Shown here piece by piece: positions 47,368 through 55,651 of a stretch of 57,986 bases of DNA. Origin of the DNA: Sphingomonas albertensis (GTDB taxonomy: Bacteria > Pseudomonadota > Alphaproteobacteria > Sphingomonadales > Sphingomonadaceae); contig NZ_JACONT010000026.1 of assembly GCF_014358075.1 (NCBI RefSeq), positions 1 through 57,986 on the forward strand, given 5' to 3'. How positions within the stretch are numbered: the first letter of the stretch is position 1; every line of letters starts with the position of its first letter. The notes beneath the pieces are model-generated. The model was given only the letters and a program-made list of their open reading frames with translations. It had not been told where the DNA came from and made no database searches. The position numbers were made by a program, and so were the translations under genes.

Positions 47368-47425
47368 TTGTTCTCCCGCGAAGGCGGGACCCCAGTCTGG
47401 GCTCCCGCCTTCGCGGGAGAACAAG
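47368..47425. repeat. Family A palindromic repeat
   Basis: TTGTTCTCCCGCGAAGGCGG and CCGCCTTCGCGGGAGAACAA around CCCAGTCTGGG, between the converging oxidoreductase and rimM genes. Confidence 0.88.
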
Positions 47426-47445
47426 GAAGCGGTAATTAAAGTCTG

Positions 47446-47922
47446 TTATTCGGCCGCGAACGACGCTTCGACGACGAGGCGATCGGCATCCCATTCGGGT
47501 ACCGCTTCAACCCGCATCGGGACCATGAAACGCTTGCCGGGCTTGTCGTCCACCGGAAGGCGTTCGATCTCGATCACGTCGCCCGCGCCGAAATTGTCGA
47601 TCGCGACTACGCGACCGATCGCTTCGCCATCCGTCGACACCACGTCCAGCCCGATCACGTCGGTGTGATAATATTCGCCGTCTTCCAGCGGCGGCAACGA
47701 TGCGCGCGGCACGGTCAGTTCGGTTCCGCGCATCGCCTCGGCGGCATTGCGATCCACGACCTCAGCGAAGCGCGCGATCATGCCGTTGTTGCCGCTGCGC
47801 GCGGACTTCAGCGACAGCGCGCCGTTGTTGAAGCTCTTATAGCTTCCGAAATTCTCGGCGAAGACCTTGAGCCGCACTTCACCACCGATGCCGTGCGCAC
47901 CGATGACGACGGCGAGTGTCAC
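47446..47922 (-). CDS. rimM: 16S rRNA processing protein RimM
   Basis: A 158-residue RimM, which binds S19 and assists 30S head maturation. The N-terminal barrel reads VTLAVVIGAHGIGGEVRLKVF, and the PRC-barrel-like second half has LPPLEDGEYYHTDVIGLDVV, the IDNFGAGDVIEIE motif and FMVPMRVEAVPEWD. The start is uncertain: GTG 47922 has AAGGA at good spacing and gives the normal N-terminus. ATG 47946 has no ribosome site. ATG 48012 has GAGGAC but would add a 30-residue Thr/Pro-rich extension. An overlapping acidic frame sits upstream. Confidence 0.92.
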   Translation of the reverse strand: MTLAVVIGAHGIGGEVRLKVFAENFGSYKSFNNGALSLKSARSGNNGMIARFAEVVDRNAAEAMRGTELTVPRASLPPLEDGEYYHTDVIGLDVVSTDGEAIGRVVAIDNFGAGDVIEIERLPVDDKPGKRFMVPMRVEAVPEWDADRLVVEASFAAE

Positions 47923-47923
47923 T

Positions 47924-48064
47924 TCATCCTTGCGCGGAGCCTTCATTGCGGCCGGGGGTGTCGTCGGAGCCTTCGGCGGGGTCGTCGGCGGAGACGCCTT
48001 CGTTGGTGGCATCTTCGATGTCCTCGGGTGCGGGGGCTGTGCGGGGGTCGGATTCGGGGGCCAT
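47924..48064 (-). CDS. possible 46-residue acidic leader ORF before rimM
   Basis: A short frame, MAPESDPRTAPAPEDIEDAT..., strongly acidic with 14 Asp/Glu. It has the best ribosome site in the area (AAAAGGAG, six bases before ATG 48064). Its TGA ends one base before the GTG start of rimM, so it could couple rimM translation. It may instead be the frameshifted N-terminal extension of rimM. No homologue is recognised. Confidence 0.4.
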   Translation of the reverse strand: MAPESDPRTAPAPEDIEDATNEGVSADDPAEGSDDTPGRNEGSAQG

Positions 48065-48164
48065 CATGCGCTCCTTTTCGGGGGTACCGAGAGGAGAACG
48101 CATGACGCGCCGATCGGCTGCGGTTGGCTACCCGTAGTAGGAACGGGAGAAGCCTCCCGTCCTT

Positions 48165-48260
48165 CGTCACCCCGGGCTTGTTCCGGGGTCCGCTGTTCCG
48201 CGTACCCAATGCTCTCGGATACGCGGACGAGTGGATGCCGGAACAAGCCCGGCATGACGG
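48165..48260. repeat. Family C inverted repeat
   Basis: CGTCACCCCGGGCTTGTTCC and GGAACAAGCCCGGCATGACG arms, matching 26230-26325. It lies inside the rpsP-rimM interval. Confidence 0.87.
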
Positions 48261-48299
48261 AGAAGAGGCGGAGGGACCAAGCCCCCCGCCCCCCGGATC

Positions 48300-48746
48300 T
48301 TACGAAGCGCTCGTAGCGTCTTCAATTTCAGCAGCGGCGACCTGCTCGGTCTCTTCGTTGCTGCCAGTCGCAGGTGCAGCCTTTGCAGCGGCTTCGGCCT
48401 CGGCAGCTTCGGCCGCCTTGGTCGCACGCTCTTCAGCGCGCTCGGTAGCCTTCTCGCCGGGCTTGCCCTTGTTCGGGTTGTTGCGCGCCGAACGCTCGAG
48501 CACGCCAGCCTGGTCGAGGAAGCGCGCGACGCGGTCGGTCGGCTGCGCGCCGACGCTCAGCCAATGCTTCGCGCGGTCGGCGTCGAGCTGCACGCGCTGC
48601 TCGTTGTCCTTGGCGAGGAGCGGGTTGTAGTTGCCGATCTTCTCGATGAAGCGGCCATCACGCGGGCTGCGCGCATCGGCAACGACGATCTTGTAATAGG
48701 GACGCTTCTTGGAGCCACCGCGCGCGAGGCGAATATTGATTGCCAT
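48300..48746 (-). CDS. rpsP: 30S ribosomal protein S16 with long C-terminal extension
   Basis: A 148-residue S16. The conserved core ([38 protein letters not shown]) runs to about residue 85 ([16 protein letters not shown]). A 60-residue Ala/Glu/Lys-rich tail follows (residues 90-148), lacking in E. coli (82 residues) but usual in alphaproteobacteria. The tail is probably disordered or helical on the ribosome surface. It is the first ribosomal gene after ffh. Confidence 0.96.
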   Translation of the reverse strand: MAINIRLARGGSKKRPYYKIVVADARSPRDGRFIEKIGNYNPLLAKDNEQRVQLDADRAKHWLSVGAQPTDRVARFLDQAGVLERSARNNPNKGKPGEKATERAEERATKAAEAAEAEAAAKAAPATGSNEETEQVAAAEIEDATSAS

Positions 48747-48813
48747 GATATTTTCCTTCGTTTTCTAGATAGATTCCCCAGCGCGAGCCGAGGTGTCGTG
48801 GTTGGATAAGAGG

Positions 48814-50358
48814 TTATTTCTTCTTCAGAAAATCGTCGAAACCGGCAGGCATCTGCGGCATCTTGGGGCCACCAAGCCCCGGCAGACCACCGGCATTGCC
48901 CCCCGGAAGCCCGCCTGCGCCGGCCTTGTTGAGCATGTCGCCCATCTGCGGCCCGCCGATCGCATTACCGATCCCGCCCAGGCCGCCCCCAAGACCGCCC
49001 TTGCCGAGCATCGCCATCATGCCCTTCATGCCGCCCATCTTCTTGATCTTCTTCATGGCGGTCGACATTTCGAGGTGCATCTTGAGCAGCTTGTTGACCT
49101 CCTGCACCGTGGTGCCGGAGCCCTTGGCGATGCGGATCTTGCGCTTGGCGTTGATCAGTTCGGGCTTGTTGCGCTCCTTGATCGTCATCGAGCCGATCAT
49201 CGCGTCCATGTGCACCAGCACTTTTTCGCCACCGACCGACGCGACCGCGCCCTGCGCCTTCTTCATGCCGGGGATCATCCCCGCCAGCGCGCCGAGCCCG
49301 CCCATCCGCTGCATCTGCGCCAGCTGGGCCCGCAGGTCGTTCATGTCGAACTGACCCTTGGCCATCTTGGCCGCCATGCGCTCGGCGTCTTCGGCCTGGA
49401 TCGACTCCGCGGCGCGCTCGACCAAGCTGACGACGTCGCCCATGCCGAGGATACGGCCGGCGACGCGCTCCGGATGGAATGCCTCGAGCGCATCGAGCTT
49501 CTCGCCGGTGCCGGCAAACTTGATCGGCTTGCCGGTGACCGCGCGCATCGACAGCGCCGCGCCGCCGCGGGCATCGCCGTCCATGCGGGTCAGCACGATA
49601 CCCGTCAGCGGCACCTGGTCCGAGAAGTTCTGCGCGACGTTGACCGCATCCTGGCCGGTCAGCGAGTCGACGACGAGCAGGATCTCCGCGGGATTGGCGA
49701 CGTCGGCAACCGCCTTCATCTCGTCCATCAACGCCTGATCGACATGGAGTCGACCCGCGGTGTCGAGCATCAGGACGTCATAGCCCTGCAGCTTGGCCGC
49801 CTGCATCGCGCGACGGGCGATATCGACCGGCTGCTGGCCCTGCACGATCGGCAGCGTCGCGACGTCGATCTGCGTACCGAGCGTCGCCAGCTGCTCCTGC
49901 GCGTTCGGGCGATTGACGTCGAGCGACGCCATCAGCACCTTTTTCCGCTCGCGCGCGCCTTGTCCGAAATTGGCCTGCCCGGCCGCCAGCCGCTTGGCGA
50001 TCTTGGCGGTGGTGGTCGTCTTGCCCGAACCCTGGAGGCCGACCATCATGATGACGGCCGGCGGGGTGACGCCCAGCTCGAGCTCGGAAGCTTCCGAACC
50101 GAGCATCTCGACCAGCGCATCGCTGACGATCTTGACGACCTGCTGCCCCGGCGTAACCGAGCGCAACACATTCTGGCCGATCGCCTTCTCGGTAGCCTTG
50201 TCGACGAACTCGCGTGCGACGGGCAGCGCGACATCGGCTTCGAGCAGCGCGACTCGCACCTCGCGCATCGCCGAACGCACGTCTGCTTCGGTCAGCGCAC
50301 CCCGGCCGCGAAGGCGGTCGAAGACGCCACCAAGTCGATCGCTCAGGCTTTCGAACAT
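48814..50358 (-). CDS. ffh: signal recognition particle GTPase Ffh
   Basis: A 514-residue SRP54 homologue that binds signal sequences and 4.5S RNA and partners FtsY (encoded at 53843). The N domain starts MFESLSDRLGGVFDRLRGRG. The G domain has GLQGSGKTT at 107-115, DTAGRLHVD and TRMDGDARGG. The M domain is methionine-rich (MGGLGALAGMIPGMKK, MKKIKKMGGMKGMMAML) and ends in a Gly/Met/Pro-rich tail. The start at 50358 is preceded by AGGGAG. Confidence 0.97.
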   Translation of the reverse strand: MFESLSDRLGGVFDRLRGRGALTEADVRSAMREVRVALLEADVALPVAREFVDKATEKAIGQNVLRSVTPGQQVVKIVSDALVEMLGSEASELELGVTPPAVIMMVGLQGSGKTTTTAKIAKRLAAGQANFGQGARERKKVLMASLDVNRPNAQEQLATLGTQIDVATLPIVQGQQPVDIARRAMQAAKLQGYDVLMLDTAGRLHVDQALMDEMKAVADVANPAEILLVVDSLTGQDAVNVAQNFSDQVPLTGIVLTRMDGDARGGAALSMRAVTGKPIKFAGTGEKLDALEAFHPERVAGRILGMGDVVSLVERAAESIQAEDAERMAAKMAKGQFDMNDLRAQLAQMQRMGGLGALAGMIPGMKKAQGAVASVGGEKVLVHMDAMIGSMTIKERNKPELINAKRKIRIAKGSGTTVQEVNKLLKMHLEMSTAMKKIKKMGGMKGMMAMLGKGGLGGGLGGIGNAIGGPQMGDMLNKAGAGGLPGGNAGGLPGLGGPKMPQMPAGFDDFLKKK

Positions 50359-50675
50359 CGAAATACTCCCTATCACCGTCACCAAACGCAAAAGCGCCGG
50401 CGGGCGAAACCTCGCCGGCCAGCGTGCATCCTTGGATGCTCGTCCTATGCGCTCCGTAACGGAACGTGGCGGGCCCACTACTGGAAGTGGGGTGGAAGTG
50501 CAAGACGGGTCCCGACTTGACCCATTTCCTCGGTTAAGCCGGAACAAGCCCGGCGTGACAGATGCGCGCAACCAATCGCGCCTGTGCCACGCCCTGCCCC
50601 GCGCTAACGCCGCCTTAACACCTCCTACACTTCTCGCATGGCACACCGGCTACCAATCAAGGACCGGACATCCAC
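50359..50675. other. intergenic region between divergent ffh and GGDEF-EAL genes
   Basis: It holds a GC-rich hairpin GCCGGCG...CGCCGGC followed by GCTTTT on the ffh side (about 50396-50424), which could be a leader or attenuator. A partial family C arm (GCCGGAACAAGCCCGGCGTG) lies near 50538. No gene is seen. Confidence 0.45.
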
Positions 50676-52301
50676 ATGACCCCAAAGTCGGCGGCGACGC
50701 GTTCGCCCCGCAACATCAGTCGGGAATTCATGACCGGCGCCGTGACGGGCGCCGCCATTCTGCTGTTCGTCGGCACCGGCGGCACGGTGCTCGTCAAGGC
50801 GCTGGCGAATCTGCACGGCAGCAACGCGGTAATCGACCGGACATTGATTGCCACGATGCTGCTCAATGTCTCGCTGATCCTGTTCGGCTGGTTCCGCTAC
50901 CGATCGCTGGCCGAGGAACTGAGCGACCTGACCGAAGCCGGCCACCGTGCGCAGGCCCTGGCGCAGCGCGATCCGCTGACCGGCCTCCTCAACCGTCGCA
51001 GCCTGTCCGAGGACGGTGCGACCTTGTTCGCCAGCGCCCGCCGCCGCGGCAAGGCAATGGCCATGCTAACGATCGACGTGGATCATTTCAAAAGCGTCAA
51101 CGACCTGCACGGCTATGCGGTCGGCGACCTGCTGCTCGCCTATGTCGCCGAGACGATCGCGGCGATTGCGCCCGGCGCCAGCCTGCTCGCGCGGCTTGGC
51201 GCGGATGAGTTCGCCTGCGCGTTCGTGTTCGATTCCGCGCACAAGAACGTTGCCGACCGGATCGCCGAACGCATGGTCGCCGGCCTCGCGCTCCCGTTCC
51301 GCACCAACGGCGTCGAGATCCATATGAGCGTGTCGATCGGTATCGCCCGCTCGGACTTCGACTGCGCCTCGGTCGACGGGTTATTGCGTAACGCCGACAT
51401 CGCGCTCCACGCCGCCAAGACCGCGGGGCGCGGCCGGCATGCCTGGTTCGATCGCTCGATGGAGCGCTCGCTGCAACTGCGCGGAGAACTCGAAGCGGGC
51501 CTCCGCCATGCGATCCCCACGGAGGAAATCGTCCCTTATTTCGAGCAGCAGGTCGACCTGACCACCGGCCGCATTACCGGCTTCGAAGTCCTCGCACGCT
51601 GGGAACACCCGACACGCGGTACGATCGCGCCGGACGTCTTCATTCCCATCGCCGAGGAGATCGGGCTGATCGGAGAACTCTCGCTGTCGATCATGCGCCA
51701 GGCATTCGCCGCCGCGCGGGACTGGGACGCGGCACTCAGCCTGTCGGTCAACGTCTCGCCGCTGCAACTGCGCGACGCGTGGCTCGCACAGAAGATCATC
51801 AAGACGCTGGTCGAGACAGGCTTCCCCGCCAGCCGGCTCGAAATCGAGATTACCGAGACCGCATTGTTCGACAATCTCCCGCTCGCGCAGTCGATCGTCG
51901 GGAGCCTGAAGAACCAGGGCATCCGCCTCGCGCTCGATGATTTCGGTACCGGCTATTCGAGCTTGGCGCATCTGAGGGCGCTGCCCTTCGATCGGATCAA
52001 GATCGACAAGAGTTTCGTCACCTCGATCCTGGACAACCCCGAGAGCATGGCGATCGTAAACACGATCGTGCGGCTGGGGGACAGCCTCAACCTGCCCACC
52101 ACCGCAGAGGGAATCGAGGACGCCGCCGTCGAGGAACGCCTGCGTGCGATCGGATGCGCGAAAGGCCAGGGGTATCTGTACGGGCGACCGCTCGGCACGG
52201 CGCAGGTCCGGCGGCTGCTTGCGGAAAAGCGGCTCCTGGCACAGCGCCCCGACCGCGATGCGCCACCACCGCGCGGGATTGCGCCTCGGTTGGCGAGCTA
52301 A
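50676..52301 (+). CDS. membrane GGDEF-EAL protein with altered GGDEF motif
   Basis: A 541-residue cyclic-di-GMP signalling protein. Two membrane helices (about 19-41 and 57-73) precede a GGDEF domain (RDPLTGLLNRRSL, IDVDHFKSVND) whose signature reads GADEF at 175-179. The EAL domain is complete: EVLARWEHP (304), SVNVSP, EIEITETALFDN, LDDFGTGYSS, KIDKSF and QGYLYGRP. It is therefore most likely a phosphodiesterase whose GADEF domain may bind GTP as a regulator, though GADEF does not always abolish cyclase activity. No periplasmic sensor domain is visible. Confidence 0.93.
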   Translation: MTPKSAATRSPRNISREFMTGAVTGAAILLFVGTGGTVLVKALANLHGSNAVIDRTLIATMLLNVSLILFGWFRYRSLAEELSDLTEAGHRAQALAQRDPLTGLLNRRSLSEDGATLFASARRRGKAMAMLTIDVDHFKSVNDLHGYAVGDLLLAYVAETIAAIAPGASLLARLGADEFACAFVFDSAHKNVADRIAERMVAGLALPFRTNGVEIHMSVSIGIARSDFDCASVDGLLRNADIALHAAKTAGRGRHAWFDRSMERSLQLRGELEAGLRHAIPTEEIVPYFEQQVDLTTGRITGFEVLARWEHPTRGTIAPDVFIPIAEEIGLIGELSLSIMRQAFAAARDWDAALSLSVNVSPLQLRDAWLAQKIIKTLVETGFPASRLEIEITETALFDNLPLAQSIVGSLKNQGIRLALDDFGTGYSSLAHLRALPFDRIKIDKSFVTSILDNPESMAIVNTIVRLGDSLNLPTTAEGIEDAAVEERLRAIGCAKGQGYLYGRPLGTAQVRRLLAEKRLLAQRPDRDAPPPRGIAPRLAS

Positions 52302-52312
52302 GGTCCACCAAA

Positions 52313-52417
52313 CACCACCCCGGCGGAGGCCGGGGCCCAGTTGGAGAGGTTGCAGTAACCGCGGACCGTCCTTCATCATCATCTCCCAACTAGGCCCCGG
52401 CCTTCGCCGGGGTGGTG
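52313..52417. repeat. Family B long inverted repeat
   Basis: ACCACCCCGGCGGAGGCCGG and its inverse; interior TTGGAGAGGTTGCAGTAACC conserved. It is followed 24 bases later by a family A variant. Confidence 0.85.
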
Positions 52418-52441
52418 TTGAGTGAAGGCCCGCTCCCCAAT

Positions 52442-52521
52442 CTGTTCTCCCGCGAAGGCGGGAGCCCAGGACCAAGCAGCGCTCCGTTTGATACCCTGGG
52501 CTCCTGCGTTCGCAGGAGAGC
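52442..52521. repeat. Family A variant
   Basis: CTGTTCTCCCGCGAAGGCGG and inverse half CTCCTGCGTTCGCAGGAGAG, separated by a longer centre with GGAGCCCAGG/CCTGGGCTCC. It is the only family A copy between co-directional genes. Confidence 0.75.
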
Positions 52522-52598
52522 GGCGGTGAAGCGAGCATTGCGACCACCACAAACCGCAAAGCGTGGACTTCCCCCCCCGCCCCTCCTAAATCGCGCGC

Positions 52599-53846
52599 AT
52601 GTCACCCGCCCCCGCGCCAGAGGTCATCAGCCTCGGCTGCCGCCTCAACATCGCCGAAAGCGAGACCATCCGCGCGCTCGTCGCCGGGCGGGACATGGTC
52701 GTGGTCAACAGCTGCGCGGTCACCAACGCTGCGGTGAAGGCGACGCGGGTGGCAATCCGCCGCGCGAAACGCGACCGTCCCGAGGCGCAGATCGTCGTCA
52801 CCGGATGCGCCGCGCAGATCGACCCCGCCAGCTTTGCCGCCATGCCCGAAGTCGATCGCGTGATCGGCAACGCGGACAAGCTGACCGCACTGGCGTGGCA
52901 GGCCGAAGCCCCGGTGGTCGTCTCCGACATCATGCAGGTCCACGAAACCGCGCCGCATCTCGCCGCCAGCTTCTCCGCACACGCTCGCGCCTTCGTCGAG
53001 GTCCAGAACGGCTGCGACCACCGCTGCACCTTCTGCGCGATCCCATTCGGCCGCGGCCCCAGCCGCTCGGTCCCCGCCGGCGCGGTCGTCGACCGGATCG
53101 CCGGGCTGGTCGATTCAGGCCACCGCGAGATCGTCCTCACGGGCGTCGACCTGACCAGCTATGGTCCCGACCTCCCCGGCGCACCGACGCTAGGCCAGCT
53201 CGTCGAGCGCATCTTGCACCACGTGCCAAAGCTGGAACGCCTGCGCCTGTCCTCGCTCGATGGCATCGAGATCGACGACCGCCTCTTCGCGCTGCTCACG
53301 GGCGACGCGCGAATCATGCCGCACGTCCACCTCTCGTTCCAGGCCGGCGACGACATGATCCTCAAGCGCATGAAGCGCCGCCATTCACGTGCCGAAAGCG
53401 TCGCCCTCGTCGAACGCCTCAAAGCCGCCCGCCCCGACATCGCGATCGGCGCGGACCTGATCGCCGGCTTCCCCACCGAGGACGCGGCGATGTTCGCCAA
53501 CACGCGCGCGCTGATCGACGACTGCCACATCGTCCACCCGCACATCTTCCCCTATTCGCCCCGCGCCGGCACCCCCGCCGCGCGCATGCCGCAGGTCGAA
53601 CCCGAAGTCCGCCGCCAACGCGCCGCCCTACTCCGCCAAGCCGGCGAAACGTCGCGAATGAACTGGCTGCAAACGCTGGTGGGGACATCGCAGGATCTGC
53701 TCGTCGAACGCCCCGGCGACCGCGGCCATATCGGTAATTTCGCAGAAGTCCTGCTGGACGAACCGGCCATACCCGGCGACATCGTCCGCATCACGATCAC
53801 CGGCGCCACGAGCGATCGCCTCAGCGCAACACGAGAACCATCATGA
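52599..53846 (+). CDS. mtaB: tRNA t6A37 methylthiotransferase MtaB
   Basis: A 415-residue radical-SAM methylthiotransferase that converts t6A37 to ms2t6A37 in tRNA. The radical-SAM cluster cysteines are 139, 143 and 146 (GCDHRCTFC). The auxiliary cluster uses Cys 14, 39 and 70 (SLGCRLN, VNSCAVTN, VTGCAAQ). The HIFPYSPRAGTPAARMPQV segment and a C-terminal TRAM-like domain complete it. Its stop overlaps the ftsY start (ATGA), so the two are co-translated. Confidence 0.94.
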   Translation: MSPAPAPEVISLGCRLNIAESETIRALVAGRDMVVVNSCAVTNAAVKATRVAIRRAKRDRPEAQIVVTGCAAQIDPASFAAMPEVDRVIGNADKLTALAWQAEAPVVVSDIMQVHETAPHLAASFSAHARAFVEVQNGCDHRCTFCAIPFGRGPSRSVPAGAVVDRIAGLVDSGHREIVLTGVDLTSYGPDLPGAPTLGQLVERILHHVPKLERLRLSSLDGIEIDDRLFALLTGDARIMPHVHLSFQAGDDMILKRMKRRHSRAESVALVERLKAARPDIAIGADLIAGFPTEDAAMFANTRALIDDCHIVHPHIFPYSPRAGTPAARMPQVEPEVRRQRAALLRQAGETSRMNWLQTLVGTSQDLLVERPGDRGHIGNFAEVLLDEPAIPGDIVRITITGATSDRLSATREPS

Positions 53847-54778
53847 GCACCACCCCAACCTGGCACGACAAGCTGATCGGCGGCTTCAAGCGCACCTCCG
53901 ACCGGCTCGTGGGCAACCTCGCCGGTCTCGGCGGCGCGCGGCTCGACGATTCGACGCTCGACGACATCGAGGAAGCGCTGATCGCGTCCGATCTCGGCCC
54001 CGAGACCGCCGGCCGCATCCGCCGCCGCCTTTCCGAAGGCAGCTTCGAACGCAACATGGAGGAGCTCGGCATCCGCGTGATCGTCGCGGAAGAGGTCGAG
54101 AAGGTGCTCGCGACAGTCGCGAAACCGATCGAGATCGACGCCTTCCCGCGCCCGCAGGTGATCCTCGTCATCGGCGTCAACGGCTCGGGCAAGACCACCA
54201 CCATCGCCAAGCTCGCGCATCTGCTGATGGAGCAGGATTACGGCGTGATGCTCGCCGCCGGCGACACCTTCCGCGCCGCCGCGATCGGCCAGCTTCGCAC
54301 CTGGGCCGAGCGTGTAGGCGTGCCGATCGTGACCGGCCCCGAGGGCGGCGACGCGGCGGGCGTGGTGTGGGACGCGGTCAAGAAGGCGACCGAGACCGGC
54401 ATCGACGTGCTGATCGTCGACACAGCCGGCCGCCTCCAGAACAAGCGCGAACTGATGGACGAACTCGCCAAGATCCGCCGCGTGCTAGGCCGGATCAACC
54501 CGGAGAGCCCGCACGACATCGTCTTGGTGCTCGATGCGACGACCGGCCAGAACGCGCTCCAGCAGATTGAGGTCTTCAAGGAGGTCGCGGGGGTGACGGG
54601 CCTCGTGATGACCAAGCTAGACGGTACCGCCCGCGGCGGCGTTCTCGTGGCGGCGGCCGAGAAATACGGCCTGCCGATCCACGCGATCGGCATCGGCGAG
54701 GGCATGACCGACCTGCGCCCGTTCGATGCGAACGAGGTGAGCCGGATTATCGCAGGTGTGGAGAGCGTCCGAAAGTAA
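53843..54778 (+). CDS. ftsY: SRP receptor FtsY
   Basis: A 311-residue SRP receptor GTPase. The N domain is short and starts directly with WHDKLIGGFKRTSDRL, lacking the long acidic A domain of E. coli FtsY, as is usual in alphaproteobacteria. The NG core shows GVNGSGKTTTIAKLA, AGDTFRAAA, DTAGRLQNK, TKLDGTARGG and IGIGEGMTDLRPFD. It receives Ffh-ribosome complexes at the inner membrane. Confidence 0.96.
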   Translation: MSTTPTWHDKLIGGFKRTSDRLVGNLAGLGGARLDDSTLDDIEEALIASDLGPETAGRIRRRLSEGSFERNMEELGIRVIVAEEVEKVLATVAKPIEIDAFPRPQVILVIGVNGSGKTTTIAKLAHLLMEQDYGVMLAAGDTFRAAAIGQLRTWAERVGVPIVTGPEGGDAAGVVWDAVKKATETGIDVLIVDTAGRLQNKRELMDELAKIRRVLGRINPESPHDIVLVLDATTGQNALQQIEVFKEVAGVTGLVMTKLDGTARGGVLVAAAEKYGLPIHAIGIGEGMTDLRPFDANEVSRIIAGVESVRK

Positions 54779-54790
54779 CACTCGGAACTG

Positions 54791-54918
54791 TCCTTCGATA
54801 CGCCATCTCGACAAGCTCGACGGCTACTCGGGACGAACGGCATGGGCTGATAAACGCCCTCCCGAACCACCCCGTTCGTGCCGAGTAAGGATCGAGCTTG
54901 TCGAGAGCCTGTATCGAG
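54791..54918. repeat. Family G inverted repeat
   Basis: CCTTCGATACGCCATCTCGA...GGACGAACGG (54791-54840) and inverse CCCCGTTCGTGCCGAGTAAG...TGTATCGAGG (54869-54918). The same sequence as at 30227 with the arms in the opposite order. Confidence 0.82.
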
Positions 54919-54960
54919 GTACATGCCCGCACGCACCCGCCCCCAGGAAGCGAAAACCCA

Positions 54961-55578
54961 GTGACCCCAACCAAGCCCCCCCTATCCCCCGGCCTCCGCA
55001 TGGCGGTCGACTACGGCCCGCTCGCGGTCTTCTTCGCGGTGAACTTCCTCACCCCCGGCCTGCCGATCGTCCGCGTCGTCGCGGCCACCACCGCGTTCAT
55101 CATCGCCACGGTCGCCGCAATGATCGTGTCGAAGGTCAAGGCGGGCCATATCTCGCCGATGCTGTGGCTGTCGGGCGCGCTGATCGTCGTGTTCGGCGGG
55201 CTGACGATCTACTTCCACGACCAGCGCTTCATCCAGATGAAGCCGACCATCATCTACGCGATGTTCGCCGCGATCCTGACGTTCGGGCTCGTCACCGGCC
55301 GCCCACTGCTCCAGTCGCTGCTCGCCACCGCCTATCCGGGTCTGTCCGCGGAAGGCTGGCGCAAGCTGACGCGCAACTGGGCCGTGTTCTTCGTGTTCAT
55401 GGCGGTGCTGAACGAGGCGGTGTGGCGCAACACGACCTGGGACTTCTGGGTCGGCTTCAAGCTCTGGGGCGCGATCCCGCTGACGTTGCTCTTCGCATTC
55501 GCCAACATCCCGATGCTGCTGAAGCATGGATTGCAAACGGGCGACAAAGCCGTCACCGACCTGCCGCCCGATGGATAA
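54961..55578 (+). CDS. yciB: YciB/IspZ-type inner-membrane septation protein
   Basis: A 205-residue membrane protein with five to six helices. Family motifs include DYGPLAVFFAVNF, IYFHDQRFIQMKPTIIYAMFA, and the C-terminal ILTFGLVTGRPLL, RNWAVFFVFMAVLNEAVWR and KLWGAIPLTLLFAFANIPML. YciB acts in cell-envelope synthesis and septation. GTG at 54961 with AGGAAG upstream is taken as the start; ATG at 55000 is possible. The mtaB-ftsY-yciB order supports co-function near division and secretion, but repeat G separates yciB from ftsY. Confidence 0.92.
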   Translation: MTPTKPPLSPGLRMAVDYGPLAVFFAVNFLTPGLPIVRVVAATTAFIIATVAAMIVSKVKAGHISPMLWLSGALIVVFGGLTIYFHDQRFIQMKPTIIYAMFAAILTFGLVTGRPLLQSLLATAYPGLSAEGWRKLTRNWAVFFVFMAVLNEAVWRNTTWDFWVGFKLWGAIPLTLLFAFANIPMLLKHGLQTGDKAVTDLPPDG

Positions 55579-55582
55579 CTTC

Positions 55583-55640
55583 TTGTTCTCCCACGAAGGC
55601 GGGAGTCCAGACTTGGCCCCCGCCTTCGCGGGGGAACAAT
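55583..55640. repeat. Family A palindromic repeat
   Basis: TTGTTCTCCCACGAAGGCGG and CCGCCTTCGCGGGGGAACAA arms, filling the gap between converging yciB and sod genes. Confidence 0.86.
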
Positions 55641-55651
55641 CTTAGCTCGGT

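Noticed and set aside
50396..50424. SRP 4.5S RNA gene upstream of ffh
   Set aside because: Only a short hairpin is seen; the conserved SRP RNA tetraloop region (GGTCAGG...GGAAG) is absent.
48793..50520. 575-residue open frame opposite ffh
   Set aside because: Shadow of ffh; composition without hydrophobic core.
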